DNA from: Rhynchopus sp. YZ270_cl-10
Taxonomy: Eukaryota > Euglenozoa > Diplonemea > Diplonemida > Diplonemidae
Reading direction: 5' to 3'
NCBI GenBank assembly: GCA_964035575.1
Contig: OZ037834.1
Coordinates: 2,015,598 to 2,079,597, forward strand
Length of the DNA stretch: 64,000 nucleotides
The notes beneath the pieces were generated by a model. It worked only from the letters and a program-made list of their open reading frames with translations, had not been told where the DNA came from and made no database searches. Of the stretch, positions 50,827 to 62,500 are shown piece by piece. The translations under genes and the position numbers were made by a program. Every line of letters starts with the position of its first letter. The first letter of the stretch is position 1.

Positions 50827-53157
50827 ATGAAGGCTAGTGTGGTGGTGTGTGCGCTGCTGCTGCATGTGGCAGTGGTGGGTGCACAGCGGTCCTGCAACCG
50901 GCCTGATACACAGACGGAGCCGTGTGTGGGTGCTGCTGATGGATCCGCGTGCAGCTTTGTGAGTGCGAGCTCAGGGCTGACGGTGTGCGGTGTGTGTGCA
51001 GGGACGAACCGTTGCCCAGACCTGTGCGTGGGGGATGGGAGCACGGGGTGCGGTGACGTGGAGACGACGTCGGCACCTGAGACAGATGTACCTGAGACTG
51101 ACGCGCCAGAAACAGATGTGCCAGAAACAGACGTGCCCGAGACAGCAGTACCTGAGACCGACGTGCCACAGACTGACGCGCCAGAAACAGATGTACCCGA
51201 GACAGCAGTGCCTGAGGGTGAGAGTGCAGGCACGCCCGTAGAGGAGGCAGACCTGACCTGCACAGACGCACCGCTGGATGGGAACTCGCTGCTTGAGCCC
51301 TGCATGGACACACACATTGTGCCGTCGCTGATTGCACCCATATTTGCGCACCAGACCACACTCACGTCGACGGCAGGACGTCTTGAGGTGACGCTGACTG
51401 TGGAGCAGCACCAGCTCGACGCAGGCGCATTCAAGAAGAACGTGCGTGCCTACTGCTACGAGGGGGTGTGCTCTGTGCCCGGGCCGACGCTGCGTGTGTT
51501 CCCCGGGGACACTGTGGTGCTGACGCTGGTGAACAACCTGCTGGACGTGGAGCCCGAACAGGAGACGTCGGACGGGGAGGGGCTGAACGCGATGCGTCAG
51601 GCGAACATCACAAACATGCACACACACGGCCTGCACGTCGACCCTTCTGCGGACAACGTGATCATCGGTGTGGCGCCTGGGGGTGGGTCAAAGACGTACA
51701 CATACGAGATCCCTGCGAACCACCTGCCCGGAACACACTGGTACCACTCGCACCACCACGGGTCGAGCTCGCTGCAGGTGTAGGGAGGCATGGTGGGGAT
51801 GATTGTGGTGGACGTGCCGGACTTTGAGGAGTCGCCGCCGACGGAGGTGGAGACGTTTGCGACGGAGTCTGCACGCACGCAGTGGGCAGGGATGCCTGTG
51901 TCGCTCATGTCGATCACACATCACGCGCTGTGCTCGTGCAACCCAACCGGGGCGGGGTTCAGCCTGCACAGCTACTCGACGTTGCGGGAGGTGACTGGCG
52001 ACAACATCCCGCTTGGGGCTGAGCTGGTGGAGAACTCGGACGGGACGCAGACGCAGCAGGTGCTGCTTGTGAACGGGCAGCGCCAGCCTGTGCGCGAGAT
52101 GCGTGTCGGTGTGTGGAACCGGTTTGAGCTGCTGAACGCGGTGGGGGACGTGTACTTGGAGATTGAGCTGCGGACGGCTGTGGCGCTTGGGGGCGGTGGT
52201 GCGACTGCGTGCGAGATGATGCTGCTGTCGCTGGACGGTGTGTTCCCGCACAGCGGTGCACGGTCGATCTCGCACGTGCTGATGATGCCCGCGACCCGTG
52301 CAGGCATTGCGGTGCGCTGCAGCACTGCAGGTGAGTTCTACCTGCAGAGCAACCCGACGGAGCGTGCGTCTGCGTACGACGTTGCCTTCCTGCAGAACCT
52401 CGTCACGCTGGTTGTGAGTGCAGACGGCGGGGATGACGGGACCACGGACGCACCTGTGCTTGCAGAGGCAGACGTGAACCGCCCGAACTACCTGCAGAAC
52501 ATGCTGGACACGACGCCTGTGTCGGAGTGGCACATGGCCACACGCCTGGCAGGCGCCACTGTTGAGGGCGGCTCCAACTGGCTCGGTGTGGGCGCAGACT
52601 GCGCCACCTCCACCGACGACTGCCCGTTCCTTGCGTTTGGCTACCCCGAGTCTGACGACTCGTCGCGCCACCTGGAGAACTACCACTACCGCCACGTGGG
52701 GCGTCTGTGCGACGTGGAGGATGTTGTCATCAGCGGGGGTGGGGCCTCGCCGCACCCGATGCACTTCCACGTGAACCACTTCCAGGTAGCGTCCTATTCT
52801 GGGAACCCAGCGACGCTTGCGGACTGGGGTGAGGTGGGCGACTGGCGCGACACCATCCCTACCCTGGGTGGACAGCTGCGCGTGCGTCACGCACTCGACG
52901 AGCACGGCGGGAACGTGATGGTGCACTGCCACTTCCTTTGGCACGAGGACACAGGGATGATGGACAGGTACTACATCGCTGCGAACAACGCAGACGGGAC
53001 AGGCAGCGTCGACCCGTGCACTGCCGACGGCACTGACTACTGCGACAACAGCGTCCCCAGCTCTGCCTTTGACGACGCCTACCCACAGGTGCACGGCTCC
53101 TGCGTGTCCTACAGGTCGGCAGCTGGCGACGTTGTCCCGCAGCCACCGACGGAGTAG
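50827..53157 (+). CDS. Secreted multicopper oxidase with in-frame TAG
   Basis: 776 codons in one frame, ATG 50827, stop TAG 53155-53157, with one internal TAG at 51781-51783 (codon 319). Signal peptide MKASVVVCALLLHVAVVGAQ, a short Cys-rich segment, then a stalk of about 11 PETDVP/PETDAP-type repeats (about residues 80-138), probably glycosylated. All four copper motifs are present: NMHTHGLHV (about residue 263), WYHSHHHGSSSL (about 305), HPMHFHVNHF (about 644) and HCHFLWHEDTGMM (about 700). These bind one type-1 and one trinuclear copper centre, coupling substrate oxidation to O2 reduction. The internal TAG sits just after the second motif (SSLQV-stop-GGMVGMIVV), where the family has an ordinary residue. 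The downstream part has no decay. Options: readthrough, sequence error, or a very recent pseudogene. Substrate (metal such as Fe/Mn, or phenolic) cannot be told. Confidence 0.85.
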
Positions 53158-53677
53158 ACGTCCTTCTGTGCCTGGTATTGCATCAAATCAGAATAGATAG
53201 CGTACACTCTTTCCATGCCTCTTTTATGTGTACACTTGCAATCAACTCACAGTCATCAACATCCTATTGTGTCGATCATTTGGCACCTTCGAATTTTGTT
53301 GAGATTTTACCTAAGACATGCGTTGAGTCATCATTCAACGTTTTGTCTTTTTGTTGTTGTATTTCCCCAAGGTCTGCTGCAGTATTGTAAACTGCAGCAG
53401 ATCGTCCATTTTTATGAACACTGAACCAATACAAACTGATGTACATTGTTTTGTCTAAAGCGACTCTCTGCATTTGTCTTCACCGCAGGAACGTTTGCTT
53501 TTTTGTCTTGCTTTGTACACAGTTTGTTTCCCCCCTTGCATTTTATTTTGCAATTGGGGGTTTTCCATTTCCCTACAACCTTTCTCCCTTTTTAGCACAC
53601 ACCGTTGCAAAAAGGGCTTCAGGAACTGTCGCTCTCCATCCTGTCGCTTTCCGCTTGTGGAGGAGGTGTGCGCATTT
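53158..53677. other. Intergenic, no gene seen
   Basis: 3' flank of the multicopper oxidase. It has a CTGCAG-containing inverted pair near 53370-53400 (TCTGCTGCAGT, ACTGCAGCAGA). Confidence 0.45.
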
Positions 53678-53742
53678 CCACCTGATTGCCTGAATTTTTA
53701 TGGAGCTTAGTGTGATATGTGTGTGGAGGTAAAATCAGGTGG
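53678..53742. mobile_element. MITE of the CCACCTGATTTT family, copy 3
   Basis: Ends CCACCTGATT and AATCAGGTGG, flanked by CATTT on both sides (53673-53677 and 53743-53747), a 5-bp duplication as in copy 2. It lies about 70 bases before the next gene. Confidence 0.7.
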
Positions 53743-53815
53743 CATTTGCGGTATACTCATCTTCCTTTTTACTTGTCTTCTTCGTGTTATTCAATCAAAA
53801 CCCCATATCAACAAC

Positions 53816-55720
53816 ATGTCTGGTGCCTTCGGTTCGGGGAGGTCCCGTCGGGTAAGTAGGACCGTTTGCACCTTTCACCTTCGGGGGGTTTACATGACTT
53901 TTTTTTAAACCTGCCTGTACTAAGACCTTGACTAAATATGTGTGTGTGTGTGTGCACTACAGACACATGCATCTTACAAAGAACTTTGCTATACATTTTT
54001 TGCCCCCTTGTCAGGCAACAGAACACATGAACCATGGCTAGGCCCATACCCTACTCTGATACCGCTTTGCTATTAAAAAAGCACTGACCACGCGAATAGC
54101 AGATCAGTTGTATTTTTTCTCTCCAAGCAAGCGGGTTCGTGGGGATGATAGTGTCTCGGTCTTCGAACCAATTTTATTGTTTTTGCTTTTTTTTTTTTTT
54201 GTTTTGTTGCTGTCTTGTTACAGCACTTTTCACCCCTATTGTTTAGATGTGTGTGCAAAGAATGGGATATGCATCTAGCAATGTTTGCCTTTTTGTTTCC
54301 AGGGGGGAGTACATAGTACACCCCTTTAAAGCTTGCCATTTATCCCAAAGTAGCAAGTATATGAATTTGCTTTTATGTTATGCCACGCTGGTTTCGTTTT
54401 TTCGCCCCTTTGGGGGTTTTAAAACAGAGTTGCAGAGACACAACACTCTCTCCCTCCCCCCCTTTTTTTCAGATGTCAATCTCGAAATGGATGTAGGACC
54501 CGCACGGCTTTCGGAGTTGCTTGACAGTGTCGTCATATTTGATCAACGGGTAGTACCCCTTGTGTTTCTGATCCGCGTCGTCATCGTGGTGATATCATCG
54601 AGCAGTTCGAGTCTGCAGGGGCAAGTCGGTCGCTAGGTGTGCAGGACATAGTCACTCGGCTAGGGAGGCCTCGCCTTAGCGATTGTGCGCTTCCTCTGCG
54701 CTTCTGTTGTGTCCTCGGGGGGTTCTCCACTTTCAGCCTTTTCTTTGGCAGCGACTGCTGTTCAGCAGAAGGGTGGGCCGCGAAGACTCCATCAAAGGTA
54801 AGCAGTTGTTGTGCCCCCCCTTCACATCATACTACACAAACAGGGTAAAAAAAACACAACACAAATCATATACCCGAGAAAGGCGGGCCTAAAGCGCTGC
54901 CCATACACAAGACACAGCGTTCCGTGGAGCGCGGCGGGAGGGGGACATACACACAGTGGAGAGGGGAAGCGGCGAGAGGCCTGCAATGGACCGCATGATG
55001 CCGCCTTCGTCGCTGTGCCCGTCATGGCAGCACCTCAGCCCTGAGCAGCGTGAGGCGACACACCAGGCGCAGATGGACGCACGGACACGGATCTGGCAGT
55101 GTAGAACCGATCAGGTGTGCATCTCCCCCCCTCGATCAAGGTGAAGTACAGTTCATCTTATGAACTCTCTTCTTGACTAAAAAATGAAACTTATTTTTAT
55201 CACCTTTTTTATACCCCCACCTACAGGTAAAAGCAGAGGCGAACAGACGATGTGCAGACCTCTCCAAACAACTCGAGATTTTGAGGGTATGTCTCCTCCC
55301 CTCTCCCCCACCCCTCCACTCCGGACATCTCTCACATTCTTCTTCTTATTTACTCAGAATGAAATATCGGAAACGCAAATGGCAAGAACGATGCTGCCGA
55401 TTAACTATGGGGCGCGGGCAAGGGAGTGGGTCGTACAAAACGTGAATGAGGAAGGGAACGTGTCGTCGGGGGCGCTAGTAGGGTTTCTCCAAGAGGACCA
55501 ACGGCAGGTGGAGGCGGATACCTACGAAGCACTGCGTGTGATGGAACAGCCCCCAGCCCAGGCGCCCCCAGCTCCCCTCCCCCAGCCGCAAGTGTCCATG
55601 CCACTCAAACGGTCCTCGGCAGAGGCCTTCTCCTCCGACCCCACCCGGAACGCAAAGATCCGATCCTATTCGCAGTTCGACCGTCGTGGTCCTGGATACG
55701 CGGTACCTACCCCGTGTTAG
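53816..55720 (+). CDS. Multi-exon coiled-coil protein (5' exons uncertain)
   Basis: The 3' exons are firm: 54752-54797, 54957-55114, 55227-55286, 55358-55720, joined by GT-AG introns with consistent phase. They encode RLLFSRRVGREDSIK, then an exon with WQHLSPEQREATHQAQMDAR, then VKAEANRRCADLSKQLEILR, then NEISETQMARTML. The exon joins fall inside one continuous heptad coiled coil. The C terminus is Pro/Gln-rich (PPAQAPPAPLPQPQ) with a basic tail. A likely first exon is 53816-53851 (MSGAFGSGRSRR, GTAAGT donor). Between 53852 and 54751 coding-like pieces exist (VNLEMDVGPARLSELLDSVV at 54478-54537; DIIEQFESAGASRSLGVQDI near 54590-54650) but I could not join them in frame. Function unknown; small cytoskeletal or adaptor protein possible. 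Confidence 0.55.
55115..55226 (+). other. Intron with repeat-B-like sequence
   Basis: 112 bp, GTGTGC donor, CCTACAG acceptor. Contains CAAGGTGAAGTACAGTTCAT, CTTATGAACTCTCTTCTT, an eroded repeat B. Confidence 0.6.
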
Positions 55721-56086
55721 GGTTTTTGGGGTGGTGATAAAAAGTCTCATTTTTTTTTTTTTTTTTAGATGTGTTCGCTTCTTCTTTCTATTTTTGTCAA
55801 AAAATAAAAGTATAAAAAATGCAAAATATTTGCGGTGCAACAAAAAGTGCACTCAAAATGCCCATTTTTAATAGGTATGGGTGTGTGGGCAGGGGCGTCG
55901 TTCCCTCTGTCAGTATGGCATGTGTCTGTCTCTAAGTCTCGTCTCTAACCTACCGAAAAAAGAAAACGACGTGGATTGCCCGTTCGCGGGGGTACACGTT
56001 GTCAAAGTTTTCAAGCAAAAAAAAAACCCCCATCCATCCCCCTTCCCCCCGCCCCTTTTTTTCTCCCCCCCCCCAAAAAAAAAACA

Positions 56087-56150
56087 GTGGAGATTGCACA
56101 AACTGTGGCAACACAACCGAGGCAACTACACTACAACAATTTATCAAAAA
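56087..56150 (+). repeat. Dispersed repeat C, copy 5
   Basis: GTGGAGATTGCACAAACTGT through CAACAATTTATC and A-rich tail, preceded by C and A runs. Confidence 0.65.
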
Positions 56151-56479
56151 AATAATTGGAAAATGGAAAATTTCAAAAACTCAAAATATAAAAAAAATCA
56201 TGACCGAAGAGTTTTTGCTTTGTTCTACCCTTTCTCGTATGCATACCAGTGGACCTTCCCCACAACCTTCCTTCAACTCCTATAGGGTCACAACCCACGG
56301 TGAGAAGGTATAGTATTGAAATCGGGTGTGTGTGCTATCCCAACAATTTACCAACAAATATTTTAAAAAAAGAAATCCGGGGTTTTGTGCAAAAATCCTG
56401 GCGAGATTTAGTCAAAAAAAAAAAACATTGATTTTTCTTCTAAGGTGCATAGCATCTTTTATATGTGATCCATTTTATT

Positions 56480-56535
56480 AGGGTGACTAAGCACGAGAGG
56501 CTTAGGTTCATCTTATAAATTTTTTTTCTTTATTT
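56480..56535 (+). repeat. Dispersed repeat B, copy 4
   Basis: GGGTGACTAAGCACGAGAGG, CTTAGGTTCATCTTATAAAT and a T tail; the most complete copy. Confidence 0.65.
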
Positions 56536-56658
56536 TTTGTGTAAGTTTTGTAATGATGATACCCTCATGAGATACTCGTATTGATCTCCCCCCCCACTGG
56601 GAACAAAAAAAACTAAAGCTCCCTGATAGAATTTCATAATCTTTTTTTTCCCAGTATT

Positions 56659-56725
56659 TTGTGCTTTCATCCGGATGGCTGGCATACATACGTAAGTCGG
56701 TCGGAGGTGCCTGCATCAACAACCA
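56659..56725 (+). repeat. Dispersed repeat D, copy 5
   Basis: TGTGCTTTCATCCGGATGGC, then TGGCATACATACGTAAGTCG, GTCGGAGGTGCCTGCATCAA. Confidence 0.65.
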
Positions 56726-57278
56726 CCATTTTCCTTTTCAATTTTTCAATGTTCACTTTACCTTTTCCGTTAGGAGGGAAAAAGGGAAGTTTACAAGAAT
56801 ACGTCAACTTTGCGTACTCTACAAAAAAAAAAAACCACCCCCCACACTGTGATACAAATCTAACATTTCTTGCTACAGGATGGTCTAAAACCGGCACCAT
56901 TCCTACTCTTCTCTCTCTCTCTCCCCATATTTTTTTTTCTTTTTGGAAATGTGACAATAGTCCAAACTTGGCGTCCTAATAAGTTTTGGGGATTTGGGGT
57001 ATTTTTTGGTAAATTTGGCGCCCCTTTTTTATTGGATACCAAAACATATCTGTACTACTGGCGTCGCTGAAACCAGCTATTTTTCCGAGAAGTGTACCTA
57101 GAGGTCCACAAAAGGGACCTTTTTTTTTTGGGCTCGGCCGCACCGGACTCAAAGAGGTTTTCCTCTTCACAGGCCAGGTAGTCAGTTGGGAGCGTATTGC
57201 AGTAATAAAAAAATATCACCTCAGAATATTTATTACGCACTTTACGCACAAAACAAAAGCTATAATATATATTATTAT

Positions 57279-57421
57279 CGTGAATTTATTTTCCAGTATT
57301 TCACGCACAGGTGGAAACAGCCCTCGGGGAAGCATTTTTTCCCGAGGGCGAAGCCTGAGGGGAAAAATGCTTCCCCGAGGGCTGTTTCCACCTGTAAGTG
57401 AAATACTGGTATAAATTCACG
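57279..57421. mobile_element. Hairpin MITE, 143 bp
   Basis: Arms CGTGAATTTAT, CCAGTATTTCAC, CAGGTGGAAACAGCCCTCGG, GGAAGCATTTTT face their complements with a 15-base loop. The outer CGTGAATTTATTTTCC motif recurs at 57905 and, inverted, at about 58838-58869. Confidence 0.7.
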
Positions 57422-57445
57422 AAAATATATTATTTTATCTCCAAA

Positions 57446-58913
57446 TGAGACCATGAATTTCACAACCCGTTTTCACGTACAAAGAGAAGAGGGTGGGATG
57501 GTTATTTTTATGATGATTTTTGATTCAGTTTTTTTATGTGGAACTCTTAGCGCTGGACAGCGCCTTGAGCCAGAACTGGTGCAGCGGGTTTGTGGCGCTT
57601 ACGCGGCTGTACTTCTGATGAAGATGAGGAAGACGATGACGATGAGTCACTTGTGTTCGTGTCGGACTCACTCTCCACAGGTGCCCTCGTACGTTTTTGA
57701 GGTGTCATTTGGGATTTTGGAAGAATATTGGGAAAAAAAAACGGTGTGTATCCTTGGTTTGTGTGCTACAGAAAATTAACTGAAAAATGCGTTTGAGACC
57801 CCTAGAATGGCTCAAAATGCCTCTTTTCTGGCTTTAATTGCAAAATTGGGCCTCCAAAGGACTCCAAAAAAATTTTCGAGAGTTCAGTTCTACGATTTTC
57901 TGAGCGTGAATTTATTTTTCTGAGCTGGTGTGACCTATACAAGGGTAGTGGTATACCTTAGAAGGACCTTAGAAGGACCTTTTTTACACCTTTTTTTTTG
58001 GGGGGTGCTAAAATTATTTTGTGTACATCTTTTTTGGTGGTTTTTTGTGGCCATAAATTTTCCCCAGAAATTTTTACCCACAAAAAATCAAAAAAAAAAT
58101 TTTTGTTTTCGGTGCAGCGGAGCCTGTACGTGCTGTGATGGGGTCACTTTGCGCTCAGAAATGAGTATTTTTGACCTAAAATGCATGTGTCAGGTTTTAC
58201 AGGCCATTTTCAGGTTCTGTGTGCAAAATATGGTCAGTATTTGACTTCTGAAGGAAAAGTACAAAAGGAACGTGGGGCAGTTTGCGTAGATGCGCATTTT
58301 ACACCCCACCATTTGACGGGCGGAGCTCGTGGAACCCAACGAAGAGTGAGAAAAAAGGATACGCCGAAACAATAAAAGTAGCGTACCGTGCGCCTGCGGC
58401 GCAAGCTAGTATCCCACCTTCCCATGACATAGTGTCGCAGGCTATCGCCATCTCGGAACCCTCCATCGGCCCTTTGGTACTGGGTACTGGGTACTGGGTA
58501 CTGGGTACTGGGTACTGGGTACTGGGTACTGGGTACTGGGTACTGGGTACTGGGTACTGGGTACTGGGTACTGGGTACTGGGTACTGGGTACTGGGTACT
58601 GGGTACTGGGTACTGGGTACTGGGTACTGGGTACTGGGTACTGGGTACTGGGTACACAGTTTTTTGATCGAAAACAAGTCCACTCCACCACAGAGAAAGC
58701 TCGGGAAAAAGTCACGTTTTGCTTACTAGTAAGGAAATGCCCTAAGGAAAACCACCATACCTTAGAAGGACCTTAGAAGGACCTTTTTTACACCTTTTTT
58801 TTAGAAAAATCACACCATGAGCGTGAATTTATTTTTTGAGCGTGAAATACCGGAAAATAAATTCACGCACCTCCTTCACGATTTTGTGAAGGGGCGTGAA
58901 ATTCATGGTCTCA
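57446..58913. mobile_element. Possible 1.47-kb TIR element
   Basis: 18-bp perfect inverted ends TGAGACCATGAATTTCAC (57446-57463 and 58896-58913). Inside are a direct repeat (CCTTAGAAGGACCTTAGAAG at about 57957 and 58761) and the GGGTACT minisatellite. No transposase and no clear target duplication. Confidence 0.5.
58476..58655. repeat. Minisatellite (GGTACTG)n, about 25.7 copies
   Basis: 180 bases of a perfect 7-bp unit, GGGTACT in G-run phase. Every unit has a GGG run spaced by four bases, so the strand can form G-quadruplexes. Open frames across it (VLGTGYW repeats) are artefacts of a 7-bp period. Confidence 0.97.
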
Positions 58914-59233
58914 AGCGGGGATAAAAAACTATACTGTGCACAGTCATCTATTCAAGTTTTCTTTGATTTTTTTTTTTAGAGTGCCAATACCTAGCGTCCC
59001 AGAGGTGTTTGCACTGTCAAAACTTCACTTTTTTTTTTTTAAACGTTACTCAGAAAAGCAACACTCCCACCCCATTCCAACCCGCTTCCACATATCAAAA
59101 TGTGGAGAGTGCACGTATGCACTCCCCTGTTTCCCCGCATCCCCCTCGCACCTGACCTTCCCCCCTTTTTCAAGGTGACTTAAGCAGTGAGGAGGTGAGG
59201 AGCTTAATCACATCTGACCAACATATTTTTTAG

Positions 59234-59285
59234 TGCCTGCGTCCGCCGATGAACGGTGAAGCGTTGGTACGTTCTACTTCTCTTT
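59234..59285 (+). repeat. Dispersed repeat A, copy 4
   Basis: TGCCTGCGTCCGCCGATGAA, CGGTGAAGCGTTGGTACG, TTCTACTTCTC and T tail. Its internal ATG (59249) opens the frame of the next gene but is probably not the start. Confidence 0.6.
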
Positions 59286-59403
59286 TTTATGTCCCGAAAA
59301 GAAAAAAAAAAACCATCAGTATCCACGTAGTTTCTCACCTTGCCTTTTGGATACCCCCTAACCCCCCCAAAAATTGCCCGAAACGAAGTAAACAGAATTC
59401 AGA

Positions 59404-59441
59404 TTTTTTTCTCCCCCACTTTCTTTTTTGGTTCTGTTCAG
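59404..59441 (+). promoter_or_regulatory. Pyrimidine tract plus AG, candidate trans-splice acceptor
   Basis: TTTTTTTCTCCCCCACTTTC, TTTTTTGGTTCTGTTCAG lies 138 bases before the ATG at 59579. If used, it removes the upstream ATG at 59249. Confidence 0.45.
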
Positions 59442-59578
59442 TGTTTTCGAAAAAAGAAAAAAGGCAGGGAAAGGGAACAAAAAAAAGCGCACCCACACAT
59501 ACCCCTTTTGTATCAACGGCGTGTGTTTTCCTTAACCACCACACAGAAGACCTTCTCCTCTCCCTTATCTTGCGCAGC

Positions 59579-62500
59579 ATGGCTGGGCGCACAATGGTCA
59601 AACGTCTTTGCATCTCATTAGCTGTGGCCGTGCTGACGTATGTGTCCCATGTGGACGCAGCACTGTGCCAAGGATACACCGGGACTGTGCTCGGTGGGGA
59701 CTGCAAGGAGCAGTGGTGCCCGCACCCGCTGAACAATGTTGAATACCCGAAGTGGCCGTATTGTGGACGTAAGCCGAACGACCCTGACACGAAGTATGCG
59801 TGGATGGCTGAGGTGATCCCACCCCAGGACAGGCCGTACCACACCTGTGGTGCAGGGCGTGTCCTGCGTCACGACGCAGCAGGTCTTGTGTGCAGAATAT
59901 ACAACGACGACTGGTCTGCTGGCGAATGCTTCGATGGTGAGTGCTGCACAGGTGGTGTATGCACTGACATGACCTGTGGTGACGGCTGGACACTTCGTAG
60001 CGATGCAGCAGAGGTGTCGTGCTACTTCGGCTGTGACCAGCAGACCTGTTGTGACGAGCCCACTGTGAAGAAGGTGCCCGGGCAGAACCCCGTAGGTATG
60101 CTCTTCGTCGACAAAGATCCAGAGCGCTTTGAATTTGGTGGGACGGCAACCATCCTGCGTGCCATCGACGAGTCTGACATCACACACTACCGTGTCTACT
60201 GGGGGTTTGCCATGGTCACACGCAAGGCGCCTTCGTGCATCCTTCGCCAGCCTGTTGGGTGGGAGACGTGGAAGTGGATGGACTCCACAAAGCTGTACAA
60301 GGAGTTTGCAGTGTCCGGGTGTGATATCCAGTTCGAGATCCCAATGAACACCAAGGCACAGGACTGGGCGTTGTGTGACATCAGTTACGACAGAAAGGAC
60401 ATCTTCACGGGTGCAACAGACAAGTGCAACCCACATTACTTGATGGTTGTGTCTGTGAACGAGAACGGCGAAAAGCCTGTCACACGCCACCAAACGGACA
60501 ACATTGGACCAGTGCTGGCGATTTCCGACTACGAAGCTGATTTGAATTATGCGTGCGCTGAGTCTGGCTTGGTGGGAGGACAGGATCTGGTCAATATTGA
60601 CGATGTTCCGTTAGGTGTGCAAGGTGACTGCCCAAGTGCTGCTGAGTGCGCAAAGCGGTGCAGGGAGTACAGCGGAGAGAAGGGTCCCTGCAGGATCTTC
60701 ACATGGGCGTACCCAACAGGTGGGCCGAACTCGAACACATGCTGGATGGAATCCCAGGCGGTATCAAAAGTGCACTACACAGTGCGTGTGTCAGGTCCCG
60801 CTGTGTGTCCATCGGCAGACGAGGCCACTGCACCACCCACTGGCCTTGAACGTCCCAAGTGCACAAGGTGGCGCAGGTACCAGAACAAAGTGACCTTCAC
60901 CCCTGGCCAGCAGTGGGCGACGAACGTGGGTGGCATCAACTATGTGGAGCGCCCACTTGGACAGTTCCAGAACTTTGAGACGTGCAAGTCGATCTGCGAC
61001 ATGGACGTGCTGTGCATTGGGTTCTACTGGCAGAAGAGTCTGCTGTGGAATGCTGGAGACCTGCGTCTGCTGAAGATGTGCAGAATGATGCGTATTGACT
61101 CAGGTGAGCGCAACGAGCTTCTGGAGGTTGGCACCATGTCAGTGCGGAACATGGACAACCTGTTTGACACGTGGCTGTGCACACGTGCAACCATGGCACC
61201 TATGGTCATTGGGTACGTCTTCAAAGCAAACCCGTTCGGCTACCACACATGTGGAGCACAGACAGCGACGAGCCAGAAGGTGGTTGCCTCTGTCGACTGC
61301 TGTGCGACTGCGTGCGACGAGGACGCGAACTGCAAGGCGTTCACCTTCTGGAACGTGGACAAGAGGTGTGACCTGTTCGCAGCGTGCAGCATTGCGAAGG
61401 TGGACAAGGTGGCTGGGTGTGCGTACGAATCGTGCTTTGATGGGTACGGTGCCTCGACCTACATGAAGGAAACGACCCGCACGATTGAGATTGTGGACCG
61501 CTTCCCGCGTCAGGGGACGAAGGACGGGATCCCGATCAACGTGCAGACGAACGGGATGATGGAAGGTGCTGAGGTTGTGTGCGGTGTGCGTTACTTGGAC
61601 GATACACGTGACGAGCTGCCCGAGTCTGCTGAGCAAATGAAGGCGGATGCAAGCTTGAAGGATGTTGTGAAGTCTGCGTTTGTTGTGAACGACGTTGCGT
61701 CGATGGTGCTGACACAGGAGAAGGCGGGTGCACTGAAGGACGGGCTCAACTACAAGGTGCGCTGTGCAGTAGTCGACAGGGCTAAGTACGCCGGCCTCCC
61801 AGCGTACATCGACACACCGCAGTCGTTCCAGCTGCAGGAGCCGAAGGGGTACCAGTTCGTGCGCCACGGCAGGTGCATCGGTTACAAAGAGTGTGCCCTC
61901 ATCGAAGATAAGGGCAAGGACGTCACTTATGAGGCCTGTCTTGCTTTCTCCGACAGCAGCGCTATCTACACTGGATTCTCGTGGGGCTTCTCGGATGGGT
62001 GGTGCCGTCTGTACACGGACTGCCCGCCTAATGGTGTTGCGAAGAACGACATGAACTACTACTGCTGGAAGAAGACGGATGAGTGGGAGACCCTCAACAA
62101 CCCTGGCAACGGTGTGTGCGACCAGGTGTGCCCTGTTGGTGACACATGCCAGATGAGCCGCACGATGGGTGTGTGCGACCGCAATATTTACATCCCGCGG
62201 CGTCAGTCGTGCACTGACGTTGCGAACGAATGTGCTTCCAACCCTTGTGGTTCGGGACAGACGTGCTACGACCCGAACACTGAGTCGGGGAGAAGCCGTG
62301 ACTTTGTGTGTTGGGTGACGGATGACCCTGCATCGCGTGCTATTGGGCAGCCTGCTGAGATGAACACTTTGAACGAATGCGATGCATCGCCATGCGGCTC
62401 GAGACAGACATGCACGGACAACGACATCAGCAAAGCGAGCAGATCCGACTACCTCTGTGTGTGTACCGAAGACACCACCAAGAATGCAACCGGAAAGCCA

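Larger units (their letters stand above)
55721..58475. other. Gene-free, repeat-rich
   Basis: Contains repeats C (56087), B (56480) and D (56659), the hairpin element 57279-57421, and the left part of a larger inverted structure (57446 onward). ORFs show no coding character. Confidence 0.55.
58914..59578. other. 5' flank of the Cys-rich surface gene
   Basis: Contains two repeat-A copies (58990-59040, partial, and 59234-59285) and a weak repeat B near 59174. No separate gene. Confidence 0.55.

Noticed and set aside
54247-54636. 129-codon ORF as a separate gene
   Set aside because: Mostly intron-like T-rich sequence before a TTTCAG at 54471; its last part may be an exon of the 53816-55720 gene.
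58476-58655. CRISPR-like array
   Set aside because: No spacers; pure 7-bp tandem unit in a eukaryotic genome.
58234-58776. Repeat proteins YPVPSTQ / VLGTGYW
   Set aside because: Arise in every frame from a perfect 7-bp tandem repeat; not coding.
59249-59578. N-terminal extension of the Cys-rich surface protein from ATG 59249
   Set aside because: That ATG lies in repeat A, the extension is low complexity, a pyrimidine tract with AG intervenes, and a clean signal peptide starts at 59579.
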